Assembly: GCA_037975125.1 (NCBI GenBank)
Contig: CM075850.1
Span: forward strand, 127,677,292-127,741,291
Length of the DNA: 64,000 nucleotides
Source of the DNA: Latrodectus hesperus
Lineage: Eukaryota > Arthropoda > Arachnida > Araneae > Theridiidae
Direction of reading: 5' to 3'
The translations under genes were made by a program, and so were the position numbers. Below the pieces are notes generated by a model that saw only the letters and a list, made by a program, of their open reading frames with translations, made no database searches and was not told the DNA's origin. How positions within the stretch are numbered: the stretch's first letter is position 1; each line of letters opens with the position of its first letter. Below, piece after piece: positions 31,160-45,159 of the stretch.

Positions 31160-31705
31160 GATCTGCGTCTACCATTCTCTTGCAAAACGGCGTGCTGTCA
31201 CATGCCACGAGGGATCTGCGTCTACCATTCTCTTGAAAAACGGCGTGTGCTGTCACATGCCACAAGGGATCTGCGTCTACCATTCTCTTGAAAAACGGCG
31301 TGTGCTGTCACATGCCACGAGGGATCTGCGTCTACCATTCTCTTGAAAAACGGCGTGTGCTGTCACATGCCACAAGGGATCTGCGTCTACCATTCTCTTG
31401 AAAAACGGCGTGTGCTGTCACATGCCACGAGGGATCTGCGTCTACCATTCTCTTGAAAAACGGCGTGTGCTGTCACATGCCACAAGGGATCTGCGTCTAC
31501 CATTCTCTTGAAAAACGGCGTGTGCTGTCACATGCCACGAGGGATCTGCGTCTACCATTCTCTTGAAAAACGGCGTGTGCTGTCACATGCCACAAGGGAT
31601 CTGCGTCTACCATTCTCTTGAAAAACGGCGTGTGCTGTCACATGCCACAAGGGATCTGCGTCCACCATCCTTTTGCAAAATGGCGTGCTGTCACATGCCA
31701 CAAGG
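31160..31705. repeat. 55-bp tandem array, 10 units
   Basis: Ten head-to-tail units starting gatctgcgtctaccattctc. Units 1 and 10 are 53 bp and more divergent; the eight inner units are 55 bp and almost identical. Starts: 31160, 31213, then every 55 bp to 31653. One position near each unit's end alternates g/a (cacgagg, cacaagg) from unit 1 through unit 8. GC content is far above the surroundings. No spacer sequences, so it is not a CRISPR array. Confidence 0.97.
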
Positions 31706-31709
31706 AATA

Positions 31710-32220
31710 TAGAAACTTCATCCTTCCCTAAAAATTTTTTGTGGATGCTTATGCAATCATAATTATTTTAGTACTTTTACACTCTTTTCAATTCTGAGTA
31801 ATTTAACACTTAGTTATTCTATTTTAATACTTTAAAACAGGAAATAATTTAGTCTCGAATTCAGCTGCTCTTTTTTGTTGATATAAATGTATGATCGATG
31901 TTACTAGTGATACCATCGAAAAAGTGATGTTCCCTCCTCATGCAAATACTGACGATGTGAATGACATTTTCATACGATGAAAATTATCTTACACTTCTTC
32001 AAGCTAAATTGTTTCCATTCTAATAGTTGTTCTAGCTGGTTAAGAAAAAATATTTGATATGCTAACGTATACATATTTGAAGAATATTACATAAACTGAT
32101 AGATATATTGTAGAATTTTCATAAATATAGACTTCTTTACAGCCAAATATGCATAAAAATTAACTTTATATTTGTTTTAGGAGTGTCATTAAAAAAACAG
32201 GAACCTCACTTATTAAAATT
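31710..32220. other. non-coding stretch
   Basis: AT-rich with no recognised features. Confidence 0.5.
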
Positions 32221-32232
32221 TCAATTTATGAT

Positions 32233-32507
32233 TCATTCATTCATTGTCGTGTGCCAGCTATGCTGGCAATATGGGGTGCGCTGCTCCACTTTTCCAACTG
32301 AACCCTATTTTGGTGTGGAGTCCGATTTCTTCAGAACATACATGCCATAGGGACCCGTTTATAGGGTAGGCAACCATTTACACCTCATTCATACAAGGAA
32401 AGGACAAAGGCAGGATAGAGAGAGAGAGAGAAAGTACATCCATGCTCGAACCGGGATTCGAACCCAGGATCTTCTTATCCGTAGACAGGCACGCTGACCA
32501 CCAGAGC
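32233..32507 (-). repeat. tRNA-derived SINE, family B
   Basis: Same body as 26922-27204, with the gggttcgaatccc box on the minus strand near 32453-32465. Flanked by an 11-bp duplication with one mismatch (caatttatgat 32222-32232, caattaatgat 32508-32518). The outermost head bases are missing. Confidence 0.9.
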
Positions 32508-32885
32508 AATTAATGATAAGGTATGCTATTAACGCATGTTTAGGAAACACCTTTGTACACTGCAGAGTTTTTTTCCAAATAAAAAATGTTGTAAGCGATA
32601 TTAAGAACCATTAAATTACTCTTATTGGATATCCATTAGGGACCGGATTCTCCCCTTTAATGGGCAAAATGCATGTGGCGGGCAAATTTTCATCTGCAGT
32701 AATGGTAACTAACACTTTTTTGATAAAATATGTAGGTAGTCTAAAAAACAATGAGAACTTAGATGCTTGTGATTAGTTATGAGAAAAATCTCTGAAAAAT
32801 GAAAAATTGTACTATTAAAAATGTAAGTACCTCATATAATTTGTAATTTTAAAACAACTGTTAATAATAATATTAATTCATTTTT

Positions 32886-33560
<675 letters not shown>

Positions 33561-33566
33561 TTGGAA

Positions 33567-33931
33567 GCCGCGGTGGCTTGATTGGTTAGGGCGTCGTGCT
33601 CATTATAGGAAGGTAGTGAGTTCGAATCCCGGCAAACCGAAGATCCGCTGTATTTGCAAAGGATGGCTGGAGCATGTTAAAACTGGGCTTAGTCGCAATG
33701 TCTTCCAAGTGAAATGATACCTGTGCGGTGGCAGGCTGAGTATTGGGGGTCCTCTGCTTGGTCCCTGCTTCAAAATCACGAAGACTCCACCCGGCTGCTT
33801 TTATCTAACTGAGTTGGGCTAACTCAGGACTAGGAACAGGGAAACACGCTTTGGTATGGATAATTATTTAGGCAATTTTGGGTATGGATAATTATTTAGG
33901 CAATTTTGGGTATGGATAATTATTTAGGCAA
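33567..33931 (+). repeat. tRNA-derived SINE with 28-bp reiterated tail
   Basis: The head gccgcggtggcttgattgg and gagttcgaatccc provide A- and B-box sequences. A body of about 230 bp follows, then a tail of the unit tatggataattatttaggca plus attttggg, repeated 2.75 times (33855-33931). No target duplication seen. Confidence 0.82.
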
Positions 33932-34162
33932 GAAAGTTAACAATATACGTAATTGGCTAAGATAATAATGGAATGTTCTCCTCTTTAATATTCGATTTGT
34001 TTCAAGAATATTTATTTCTGCTGAACGAGATATATATATAAATAGTTTGAAATTAACTATTCCAAACTAACTATATATATCCCGTGTATGTAAATTGAAT
34101 TAATTAAAAGAGAGAAACAATAAACCCGACTATCAAAATAATCTAAATTTGCTTTTGCCTTC

Positions 34163-34235
34163 GGAGGAGGGTGCCAACTCAGGTGTGACCTCGTCACCTG
34201 ACAATACTTCAAAATGACGAGTCATTTGGTGATAG
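34163..34235 (+). repeat. Fragment of the SINE body found at 46380-46450
   Basis: Shares ggaggagggtgcca, ctcaggtgtg-cctcgtcacc and ttcaaaat-acgag with the repeat at 46161-46565. Head and tail are absent. Confidence 0.7.
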
Positions 34236-34239
34236 GCGA

Positions 34240-37200
34240 ATATTCCAAACTCATTAACCTAGGTGCAGTCCGGAGCTCGCTTACACCTCTATGTATGTAT
34301 GCAAAACATTTACCAAACACAGACTTGAAAACCAATTTAGAATATATGTTCAGTATGTTGAAAAAGAAAAATATTTCACTAATTTTTGGAGAATTTTTTT
34401 ACTGAACTTTTATATTATCTGTTAATCTTATTTTTTTTCTATCGAATCTCATTAGTATATACTAATCTTTAAATGTATTCTGAGAAAGAATTAAGATGAG
34501 AGACCAATAAAAATTGTTGTAGTCGCGCATAAAATATATTGCATGGTATCTTATTGTCTCAGTTCTTTAAAGAAATGTTGAAGTTCAAACAATTAAAGTA
34601 ATAATTGTCATTTAAATAGCACTTTCAATTTCCCAAAATCACATGATGTAACATTATAAAGTACAATTTAGTTGCGTTATTTTATTGCATAAATTATAAA
34701 ACGAATCTTCTTTTTTTCTGAATATAAATTTATTCTTAAATGCATGATTATTAATATTTTATTTTAGCGTAAAGTTTTTTTTTCTCTTTATAGTTTTCAA
34801 TATTCAATATTTAATAAAATCAGGTTTTTTACTATTTCATTATAGTTAAAAGAATAAAAAATTTTTTTCCAAAAATAAGTGAAAACTGCTGCGCAGGAAT
34901 CATTGGGCAAAACACAATATTATAAAGAAAATTGTAAGCAATATGTGATTTCAAATTTCTTTTTATTAAAATATTAATCTAAAATATTGAAATATTAGAA
35001 ATACAATAAAACTATTTTGTGTTGAATGACCTTTAGCTTCAGCGTATCGTAAAGAAGAGATTCATTTTCAAAACACACAAAATTAGTTAAAAGGGAAAAC
35101 ATTTTATTGACATAGTAAACATAGAATAGTCTCTATTATACCAATAGATATATTAATGAAAAATCCTGGGAAAAATTAAACTTATGAAACAGTATTAAAC
35201 TATATCTCTTTCTCTTGTCGATAAATGAAAAAAAAATGTACACCATGATAATTTTTAAATAACCATATAAAATATTTTAGACCCATTTATTTAATTTTTG
35301 AAAATATGTTCAAGTTTTTGAGAATTGTAATATAACCATCAGCATTTTATTTTAGCTATATTCGATATAAAATAAATTTGATTGTATACATTTACAAGCC
35401 ACTGCAGGGAAAAATTAACGGCCCTTAGATTGGATGAAATCAATCCGTAAATATGACGGGATCTTTGACGTAAAAAGTCACTTTAATAATTCAAAACAAA
35501 CTTTTGACGTCCAACAGTTGCAGCAATTACTTAATGAAGGGTGGTCGCACTTCGTGTGGGGTTCTCTGACTGTTTTCCGTCAAGGAATTCAAAGCAATGA
35601 ATGGGGGTTCTGAAACACGTTTCCATCTGCAACTGTAACCGAGAAAAAAAATATCATGAATGCTATTTTTTTTAAAGTGGAAAATGGTTTCCACAGTCTT
35701 CATGATTATTGAAACATGAACTAGGAAATGTTCATTATTTTTTCCATTGATTGGAAGTATTCATTAAATGGGGTATTGTGATTCTAATACAAGAGTTGGT
35801 ATTGATTGAAAACTGATATTGAAGTCATGAATATGGATGCACACAGCATTTATCACGAATTATTTTTACTGTTATTTTTCATTTTAAGAAAAAAATATTT
35901 GAAAGCAACTTTTTAGTTTGGTTTTTAAATACTATGAAACTAAACGAAATTTATTATTTGTTTTTTTAAAACATAAATAGATAACAAAAAATTCAAATAA
36001 TTCTAAACTTTTGTGCATTAGCGCGCAAGTAATAAAAACTATTTTAAATGTACTTTTCTCTTACTAACTTTTTTTTTATATTTCCTTAGAGAACTGCACG
36101 TGAGAAAAAAATATTCTCAAAATTTATTACACTCTTAATGATAAACTCTAGTCTTTAATATCAAATAGAGTTATTCAGTAATGAATACACACATATAAAA
36201 TTATTTAAAAAAAGATTCAGTATTTTACATAAAAAATATATAATATTTGTAAAATATTTTGAAATAATATCAATAAATAAATTTTCTTTTACTTAAAGTA
36301 TCAACTTCCAATATAGTTTAGACTCAAAAGTTATGATAAAAGAATATAAAATGTCAATTATCTTTATTTATTACTAGAAATTTTTAAAGTAATTGTGATA
36401 AATATAAAAAATCAAAAATCTAGTTACAAAATTATCATAATATTCCTGCAATTATTTTGCAGCAGATATCCTATTATTACAAATATGGCAATAATACAAA
36501 GATTTAAGTTTAATTAATTTATTAAATTGTCGTTTCCTTTTTTTGCTTAAAACCAAAATTGTGTTTTTATGTACATTTGTCTTCGTTTATATTTAAAAAG
36601 TTCAACTTTGAACACAATAACAAGATTCATGCATAAATAGTACTTGATAAAATTATTTTTAACATAATTAACATAAATGATTCTAAACATATTGCTGCTT
36701 TGCAAAAGAGTTTTGGCAACGTCACTCTTTATTAAGTTTTTATAATAATTAAATGAATAAATTAGCTGGAAACAACTAACTTAAAAATGGAATTTAAAAT
36801 GTTTAATTTATTATGTTACGAACCGAAATTTAAAACTTTGAACTCACCAAAATCAATTTTATTACTTTAAATTTCCCTTTTCAAAAATAATTTTATTAAA
36901 TTCTAATAACATTAAAACAAATTTATTAAATTTTGATAAATTTCCTTTATATATTAGTAAGAAAATTGATACATCCCGTTGAATGAATATATTTAAGATT
37001 TTAAACACTAAAATGTTTGATAATTTTCCTCAAAAATATTCCTATCATATTAAAATATGGCTGAAAAGTTTTCAAGTTAAGATCTAAATAAATATTGCAA
37101 ATAAATATGTATAATAATTTTCTTGTGAGCATTGTGATTGAATAAAAACATAAATCTGATGAGTTAAAGTTTTTTCTTCCAATAATGCGCGCGTTTTAAG

Positions 37201-37570
37201 CATAAATGTTTTTTGAAAAGCACACTCACACAACTATAATATCATCAAATAGTAATTATTTTTGAATGTAAATATCATGAATTTTTGAATGAACTAAGTA
37301 TAATCCTAAGTAAAAATTAAACTACTTATTAATTATGTATTGAATATGAAATGTTAAAAGGCTTCGCTGGTCGCACACAAATAAACTGAGACGACTTTAA
37401 TAAATATGATTAAGGACAACTTGGTTTGAACAGTAAAGAATTTCCTTCAAGCCATCCAATAATTTGATTAACAAATTATCTTCCTATATTTTGAAGCTAT
37501 AAAACGTCAAAACCCAATAACTCATTTGCAGTAACCCCGTGCACACTCTTTGCTCAATGTCACTTCAAGC
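34240..37570. other. Long AT-rich non-coding stretch
   Basis: No gene or repeat family recognised. The segment 35400-35640 is noticeably less AT-rich and more complex than its flanks. Confidence 0.45.
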
Positions 37571-37574
37571 TTGT

Positions 37575-37776
37575 GTTGTTGTTGTTACTAATGACACTTG
37601 GACAAGCCAAACTCGCTATGCCTTGGATATGCGAATTTAAGTTAATTGGGGGCGTCTTTCGTTTAATGAGAGCACCATGAAGGTGAAAGTACGACTTTGC
37701 TCTTAAATACTCCGATAGATGGCAGCACCAGTGGAAAAATTCCCTCAATTTTGGCATTGATCTGAAAAGGGAGTAA
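37575..37776 (-). repeat. SINE family A, 5'-truncated
   Basis: Minus-strand copy of the 3' half of the family A SINE, including the tggtgctgccatctatcgg-like block, the gtcgtactttcacctt block and the (AAC)n tail. The tRNA-like head is missing. Confidence 0.85.
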
Positions 37777-37779
37777 ATT

Positions 37780-38322
37780 CAAATCCAAAGTAGAAGGAAG
37801 TAAAGATATACATTTAAAATATCAATACAGTAAATCTGTTTAAATAATTGGGATAAAGATATAATTGCTTAAAGTAATTTCAAAAATTACGAATGAAATT
37901 CAAAAGTAATTAAGAAACCATGGAGTATGAATTTAATAATTTAATTTATATTTAAAGTGAAAGTATTCTTGGAGGAGGGTGGATTTCTCGAAGATCTTTA
38001 GACGTATGTCCTTCGTGCGTGTCAGAAAACAGGGTTTTATTTGCTTAGCTGGCCATCTTCCTTCTGAAGAAGACACGGTCCCAATGCTTTATTCTCATTC
38101 TTTTTTATTGTATAGAGTTCTTTTATTCTTCTCAGTGAGATTTTTCAAATTTTTTGTCTGTTCTTCTTCATATTATATCTTATTTTATACTGGCATATCT
38201 CTCTTTATCTGCTTTTGTGCTGCTTAGATTACCAATGATATATATAATAGTTGGTATAGTATATATATCTTTTGTGCGATTTCATGTACTTATTTTGCAT
38301 ATTATATTTATTATTTTAATTG

Positions 38323-38325
<3 letters not shown>
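37780..38325. other. non-coding stretch
   Basis: Open frames at 37979-38227 and 38154-38375 are hydrophobic because of T-rich DNA. I see no reason to call them genes. Confidence 0.45.
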
Positions 38326-38361
<36 letters not shown>

Positions 38362-38377
38362 ATTATTATTATTAATT
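38326..38377. repeat. (TA)n then (ATT)n microsatellite
   Basis: About 33 bp of TA followed by about 20 bp of ATT repeats. Confidence 0.95.
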
Positions 38378-38420
38378 ATATTATTGTTGCGTAGAATAAT
38401 TTTGAAACACATAAGGTGAA

Positions 38421-38423
<3 letters not shown>

Positions 38424-38515
<92 letters not shown>
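38424..38515. repeat. (TA)n microsatellite
   Basis: About 92 bp of TA. Confidence 0.97.
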
Positions 38516-38518
<3 letters not shown>

Positions 38519-38589
38519 CAGTTAGCATTCTTTCACAAAGGTAAGAACTAACTTCCATATTGGGCTACTTGATCTTTTATTGGATAACA

Positions 38590-38757
38590 GAAAGTTCCGG
38601 AACACCGTTCCAGTAAATCAAAGAATTTTCTAGAACAGTGGCATTCGAAATTAAACCCCCCCCCCAAATAACTCCACACCACACGTACGGAATTCGAACT
38701 CCCGCTCGTTCGATGGAAATCCGCTGCCATGACTACTGAGCCACAACGACCACGGTC
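38590..38757 (-). repeat. tRNA-derived SINE
   Basis: Minus-strand head at the right: ccgtggtcgttgtggctcag (A-box region) and gagttcgaattcc (B box), followed by a short body that includes a C10 run (38657-38667 on the plus strand). A different family from A and B. Confidence 0.75.
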
Positions 38758-39406
38758 GAAAAATGCTTTAATTGACATAGCAATAATGTTATTGCTTTTA
38801 CAATTGGTACTTAAGTCGTAGTAAATTTAAAAAGTGATGCACAGCCTTCATATTAATTCAGTAAATTAGATTTTATATTAAAGAAAAAAATATAAATTAC
38901 AATTTTTAATTAGTTTTACTTACCGTCTTGGTTTAAATTTTCTTAATTATCAATTTTATAGATTAGTTTTGTCAGTTTCCGACCTAAGCAGAAAAAATAC
39001 AATTTTCGAAAGTGTATGAGACTTTTGACCAAAAAATATTTAAATGGTATGATAATAAATTAAATTTTTATTTTTAATGAAATCAAAACAAAGTGATCAT
39101 AGAAATACTGATCTGAAATGTTCTGCTTGACAATTTCTTTGATGTCATTAATTTATGAATGAAAAGAATTTGTTTGAAAACCTCAGTCACTTAATTACGT
39201 CACTTGGATTTCATATAATTAGTTAATCTTAGTTTTTTTTTTTAATCTTCTTGTTCGAAATATAAAAATGTTTTTCGGTAACAAGGTCCTTAAAAATAAT
39301 CAACCTTGTTCTTTTAACATGAAAAAATATATCTGTCAAACTAAGACGCTTTCATTGTCCTGAATGATAGTAATGTTCCAAGAGAAATTACCACACTTAT
39401 CAATTA

Positions 39407-39674
39407 AAAACTAAACTCCATGGCACGACAGCCCATGTGGGCCAAGGCCTACAGTGCCCATAACTGTTTTCATGACCGAGGGCCCTGGGGTGCGAAGCAT
39501 ATGTCCCAGTTAGGTGGTCAGCCTAACGTGTTTAGTTCCGAAGCATGCTTGGTACTCAGTTAATCGACCCACTGAAGGGATGAAAGGCTGAGTCAACCTT
39601 GCCCAACCCGAGGATCGAACCTCGGACCTGTGTCATGGGAGCGTGAAACGCTTCCACTAAGCCACCGGGCTTTA
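39407..39674 (-). repeat. tRNA-derived SINE with perfect 15-bp duplication
   Basis: Minus-strand head at the right: gcccggtggcttagtggaag and gaggttcgatcct. The body continues leftward to 39407. The target duplication cacacttatcaatta is at 39392-39406 and 39675-39689. Confidence 0.92.
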
Positions 39675-39753
39675 CACACTTATCAATTACTCAACTAATT
39701 TCTTAAGATCTCTAAGAAATCAAAATCTAAATTTTTTTAATCATACTTCATTT

Positions 39754-40051
39754 TTTTTCCAATATTGGGCTCAAGAGGGTTGAACTCTATGCCACAACAA
39801 GGCCAGAAACTGTTACTCATTTGTCGTTACCCAGCGGGCACCTGTGAACCAAGTCATGGAGGCGAGTAGCGTTATCCACGTCATACCACCACAAACCCGT
39901 TTATAGGGCGGGCCACATTCATACAACATCACAGAAGAAAGGACAGAAAAACACAGAGAAGGAAAGAAACATCCATGCCCGAACCGGGATTCGAACCCGG
40001 GACCAACAGCTTAGGATTCAGGAACGCTAACCACTCAGCCAATCGGTCGGC
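39754..40051 (-). repeat. tRNA-derived SINE, B-related, with target duplication
   Basis: Minus-strand head gccgaccgattggctgagtg and cgggttcgaatcccg. The body shares the tataaacgggt motif and the ggcatggatgttt region with family B. A 15-bp duplication with one mismatch (aatcatac-tcattt) lies at 39739-39753 and 40052-40066. Confidence 0.9.
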
Positions 40052-40254
40052 AATCATACCTCATTTGGGCCGTTATTTAGATTCAGTCTTAAAAATCTGT
40101 CAAACAAAGAGTGCCAATAAGTCACCTACACTATTCTGAATGATAGTAGTATTCCACGAATTATCACACTTATCAACTACTCAATAAATTTCTACAAAAG
40201 TTTCTGTAGTCAATCAAAAATTGCGTTTTTTAATCATACTTAATTTGAACTTCC

Positions 40255-41420
40255 ATTAAGACATTGACAGATCGGGGAAAAAAGTAATAAGGAGATTGAG
40301 AAGAAAAATGAATTAGATAAACAATTTCTCATATAAGTTAGCCACTTGGCGATCCTAAATGAATTTCATTGGGTGTCACGCCACCAACAAATTAGGATTG
40401 CTGCTCGAGAGTGGGCGCAAAGCTTCGTAGTAAATTGTTCGATCCATAGATTGTGGCGACAAAATGATTCTTCCTCTTTGTGTTTGAAATACCAATTCGC
40501 TTCGTGTGCTTAAGATAGAATGAATTCGTTGGAGAAAGATGATGGAGAACAATCAATGAAAAATATTTATTAGGTTGAGATTCCATGTTTGCGTTTGTCC
40601 GAAAGGAGAAATGCAGCTGTGAAAAATGTCGCGTTATTGAGCGTAATGAAACAGAGACGATTAAATATTTGCTCGACGTTGTGCAATATTGAGAATTAAT
40701 ATGTCGGCTATGTAAAGCAGATATAGATTGAATGCAAATTGCTTGGTTTCCATATTTCTAATCTGCTACATATTGGAAGAATTTAGAATTTTTTTAAAGA
40801 AATTTAAAATTAATTTATATATTACGGAAAAATCTGTAAAAAACAAATCAATATCCTATGTCGGTGTCCTTGAAGTTCCGCTGTCTTAATTTATTGTTTT
40901 CAGCTATTAGAAAAGACAGAATGTTATATTCCAGAAATTTTAATACATTTGTTAAAAATTAAATTCAACAGTATTTGGCTTCATTTTTAAAAAAATTGTT
41001 TTAGATTTATACATCACTGTGTCCTACGGATTATTCAAAATTGTTTGGAAAAATTTATTTAAATGAGTAAAATTTGGATAAGCGGAAATGAAAATAGTAT
41101 ATACTTTTCAAAAACGAATTATAAATGTAGAGAATATTATTTAAAAATAAGATAAAAATGAACAACGTTCTTAAAAACATTGCTAAAATTAAATATAAAG
41201 AACAATTTCCAACTAATATAACTTTGATTAGTTTAAAAATAAGATAAACAACAAGCATTTTGTCTCTAATGAAACAGACAGAAATGAGAGCAACAGGTGC
41301 TCCAAAGCTGTATCTTTGAAGAATTGTAATTAAATTGACAAATGTTCGAAGATAATGATGAATATTTGAGGAAGAACAACAGCAAAATTGAGAATACTTA
41401 CCACTGAATTAAACTGTAAT
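40255..41420. other. non-coding stretch
   Basis: The segment 40380-40700 is more complex and CpG-containing than usual here, but I recognise no gene or repeat. The rest is AT-rich. Confidence 0.45.
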
Positions 41421-41428
41421 GTTTAGAT

Positions 41429-42011
41429 CATAGGTTCCCAAAGTTGTCCAGGTGGACCCCCAGGGGTCCATAGGAGACCACACGGGGGTCCACCTAGATG
41501 TGAAAAGAAAACAGGGGTTCACAAGTTGTAAGTGGGGGTCCACAAAATATTTTATGGTTTTCATAATAAGGAACAAAAATTTTGACTTGGATTTACCTAT
41601 CAACGTAAGCAGGTAGCATCACTTACTAGGAAAGTACTCAAAAATATTCGAGATTCAGTTCAGACACAGAATTGAGTAGAACAATAGATAATAGTACAAG
41701 TGTACACCACATGTCGAGACTTGCAAAGTGCCGCCCGTGTGCCGTCTCATTAAAAGTATGACAATCTTTTATTGTTGATTAACATTTCAGAGTTCATTGT
41801 GGATTGTTTGTAATAATTTTTATAATTTTTTATAACCACAAGTATTATTTTAATAAATAGGACACAAGAAAATGTGCAACTTTTTTTTCTTAACAATTTA
41901 GAGTGATATTTTTAGTAGTCTCGGGGGTACAGTAGAAATGCAACAGCAGGGGGTCTACCGAAAATAGTAAAACTGAAAGTGGTCCACGAGAAAAAAGTTT
42001 GGGGACCCATG
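41429..42011. mobile_element. hAT-type non-autonomous element (MITE)
   Basis: Imperfect inverted ends: cataggttcccaaagtt on the left and, reverse-complemented, catgggtccccaaactt on the right. These are the CA-GGTTCCCAAA type typical of hAT elements. An 8-bp flanking duplication, gtttagat (41421-41428) and gtttagtg (42012-42019), matches at six of eight positions. Subterminal ggtccac/ggggtcca motifs recur near both ends. No transposase ORF. Confidence 0.82.
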
Positions 42012-42025
42012 GTTTAGTGGAGTTT

Positions 42026-42076
42026 CTGCAATTTAGATGCAATGACCAAGCAGAAGACCCTTTCAATACTTTCGAC
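42026..42076 (+). repeat. Fragment of the repeat at 46604-47092
   Basis: Shares the gaccaagcagaagacc core and flanking tgca-tttaga context with 46806-46860. Lies directly beyond the hAT duplication. Confidence 0.65.
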
Positions 42077-42109
42077 AGAGTAAAACTTAAAAAAATGAAA
42101 AACAAATTG

Positions 42110-43126
<1,017 letters not shown>

Positions 43127-43380
43127 AATAAACGAAAAAATAAAGTAATTTAAATCACACAAAACAGTAAATATTTTTTTTAAAAAATTAAAAAAGTAAT
43201 TTTAATATAAAAAGATGTAACGTTAAGACAGCAAATAAAAAAATTAGAGAAATAATTAAACAAAAGTAAAAATGGAAAATGAGGATAGAAATTAAAACCA
43301 GGAGAAGAGGGATAAAAAACAAGTATTTGAGAAACGAAAGGAATGAAACATGTCCCTTCTTAAAAGTGAAGTACGGAAGA

Positions 43381-43549
43381 TGGTTTGTTTGTTGCTCATT
43401 TTCTACACAGGAAGGCCAATTAGACCGTGACCAACGGTTTAAAGTGGATTCCGAACCACTAAAAACATCCAAGCACAAGATTGGATTCGAACCCACGAAC
43501 TGTTGAACCGAAAGCAAGAGCGCTAACCATTCGGCCTCCAGCTCGGCTG
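43381..43549 (-). repeat. Short tRNA-derived SINE with target duplication
   Basis: Minus-strand head gccgagctggaggccgaatg and gggttcgaatcca. Total 169 bp. A 13-bp duplication with one mismatch, gaagtac-gaaga, is at 43368-43380 and 43550-43562. Confidence 0.85.
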
Positions 43550-43831
43550 GAAGTACTGAAGAAGGCGTTTAAAAATTCATTTCTGTAAAAGTTCTAAAAA
43601 ATAAACAATGCAGAAATGAATTGTTTCCATAACTTTGAGAGAAAATTTAATATCAATTTAATATTACCGTACTCGGCGCTGCAACACGTTTTAAAAAATT
43701 ATTATGCAAAAAGATTATGAATAGATAAAAAATATTAAAACATGCAGTGAGTATAAGAATTAGAAGTAATTAAAAAAAAGATATTAAAGATATGAAGTTA
43801 AAATGCTGAGATACAGTAGTTACTATTTCGT

Positions 43832-43934
<103 letters not shown>

Positions 43935-44750
43935 AGAAGAAGAAAATGATATTTTTTAAATAACGTTTTCATTATTAAAAGATGTGACAGTTATAAATCA
44001 TTTATAAACAAATCGAATGAGAAGTTAAAGGCATGTAAACTTCATTTGGTTATGAAGTTGTTACATATTAAAGTTGGACTCTCTTGATCCGCGTATCAAT
44101 GAATTTCTGACCGACGACGTATTGGAAAAAGAGTCAACACGTTCCTTGCAAAAAACAAAAAATCGACAAAAATATTAAGCATCGTTTATTTTTAAAACAA
44201 TTTATACAGTGAAAATGTAGCAAGAAGAGTAGAACGGGGATGCCGCTTATAGTTTTTCTTCCTTCACTGATTATGAATCGATGACATCATAATAAAAGTG
44301 GAAAAAACCACATGACTCATTTTTGAAGCGAGTAAAACTCCGTGGAGATGAACATTTATGGATAAGATATTTCATGGTCTGTTCATATGAACATTATTTA
44401 CGATTCAAATAAATTACAAATACTGTAATCAAATTTTCAAAATGAAACATGCTTAAGTCATGCTTTAAGACCAATTTTATGGTGTTCACGATGAAGTTTT
44501 ATTTCATTCTATGTGTATATGATCTCAATTAAATCCTTGTCGAATATTCGGAAGACAACCAGAATAAGGATATTTATATTTAAATTAATGATTTATGAAA
44601 ACATTATAGATTTTCATAAATATATAATGCTTCGCCCTTTATGTATAATATATAATGCATTTACGAATGCTTCGCCCTTTGTATATTTTAGGAATAATTT
44701 AAGAGTTTTTCTCTTCAATTTAAAAGCTTCTTTAATCAACATACCGAAAT
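43935..44750. other. AT-rich non-coding stretch
   Basis: A 40-bp-spaced direct repeat of aatgcttcgcccttt lies at about 44626 and 44666. No gene seen. Confidence 0.5.
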
Positions 44751-44761
44751 TGATGTATAAT

Positions 44762-45148
44762 ATAGGGCTTAATATAGTAGCTTAGTGGATAGAGTATCGG
44801 CCTTCCATCTGGAAGGATGGGGTTCGATTTCCAATGCCGCCAAAGACCCACCGAGTACATGCGATATACGTGCTCGTTAAATCTGTGGAATCGAAAGTCC
44901 TGTGGTCGGTCGTTGAGCAGTTACCATGGGTGCAATGGTCCGGAGAAATTTACTCCCCCTTCAGATCAATGCCAAAATTGAGGGAGTAGTTCCTCTGGTG
45001 CTGCCATCTATCGGAGTATTTGAAGAGAAAAAGTCGTACTTTCACCTTTATGGTACTCTGATTGAAACGAAAGACGCTCCCAATTGACTTATATTCGCCT
45101 AGCCGAGTCATAGGGTGCTTGGCGTGTCCAAGTGTCATTAGTAACAAC
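44762..45148 (+). repeat. SINE family A, full length
   Basis: 387 bp. The tRNA-like head (tagcttagtggatagag A box, gggttcgatttcc B box) is followed by a body with the tcgaaagtcctgtggtcgg block, the ctgccatctatcgg block and the shared tail ending in caagtgtcattagtaacaac. A 9-bp duplication, atgtataat, flanks it (44753-44761 and 45149-45157). The copy at 60825-61196 keeps a better head. Confidence 0.92.
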
Positions 45149-45159
45149 ATGTATAATTT

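Larger units (their letters stand above)
39280..40250. repeat. Tandem duplication interrupted by two SINEs
   Basis: Copy 1 (about 39330-39760, excluding its SINE) and copy 2 (about 40085-40250) share ctgtcaaac, a ctgaatgatagta block, cacacttatcaa-tactcaa and ttttttaatcatact. Copy 1 is split by the SINE at 39407-39674. Copy 2 keeps the uninterrupted site. Confidence 0.8.

Noticed and set aside
31160..31705. CRISPR-like array
   Set aside because: The units are directly contiguous with no unique spacers, and the genome is eukaryotic.
43188..43517. 109-aa hydrophobic ORF on the minus strand
   Set aside because: Leu/Ile/Phe-rich because of AT composition, and overlaps a tRNA-derived SINE.
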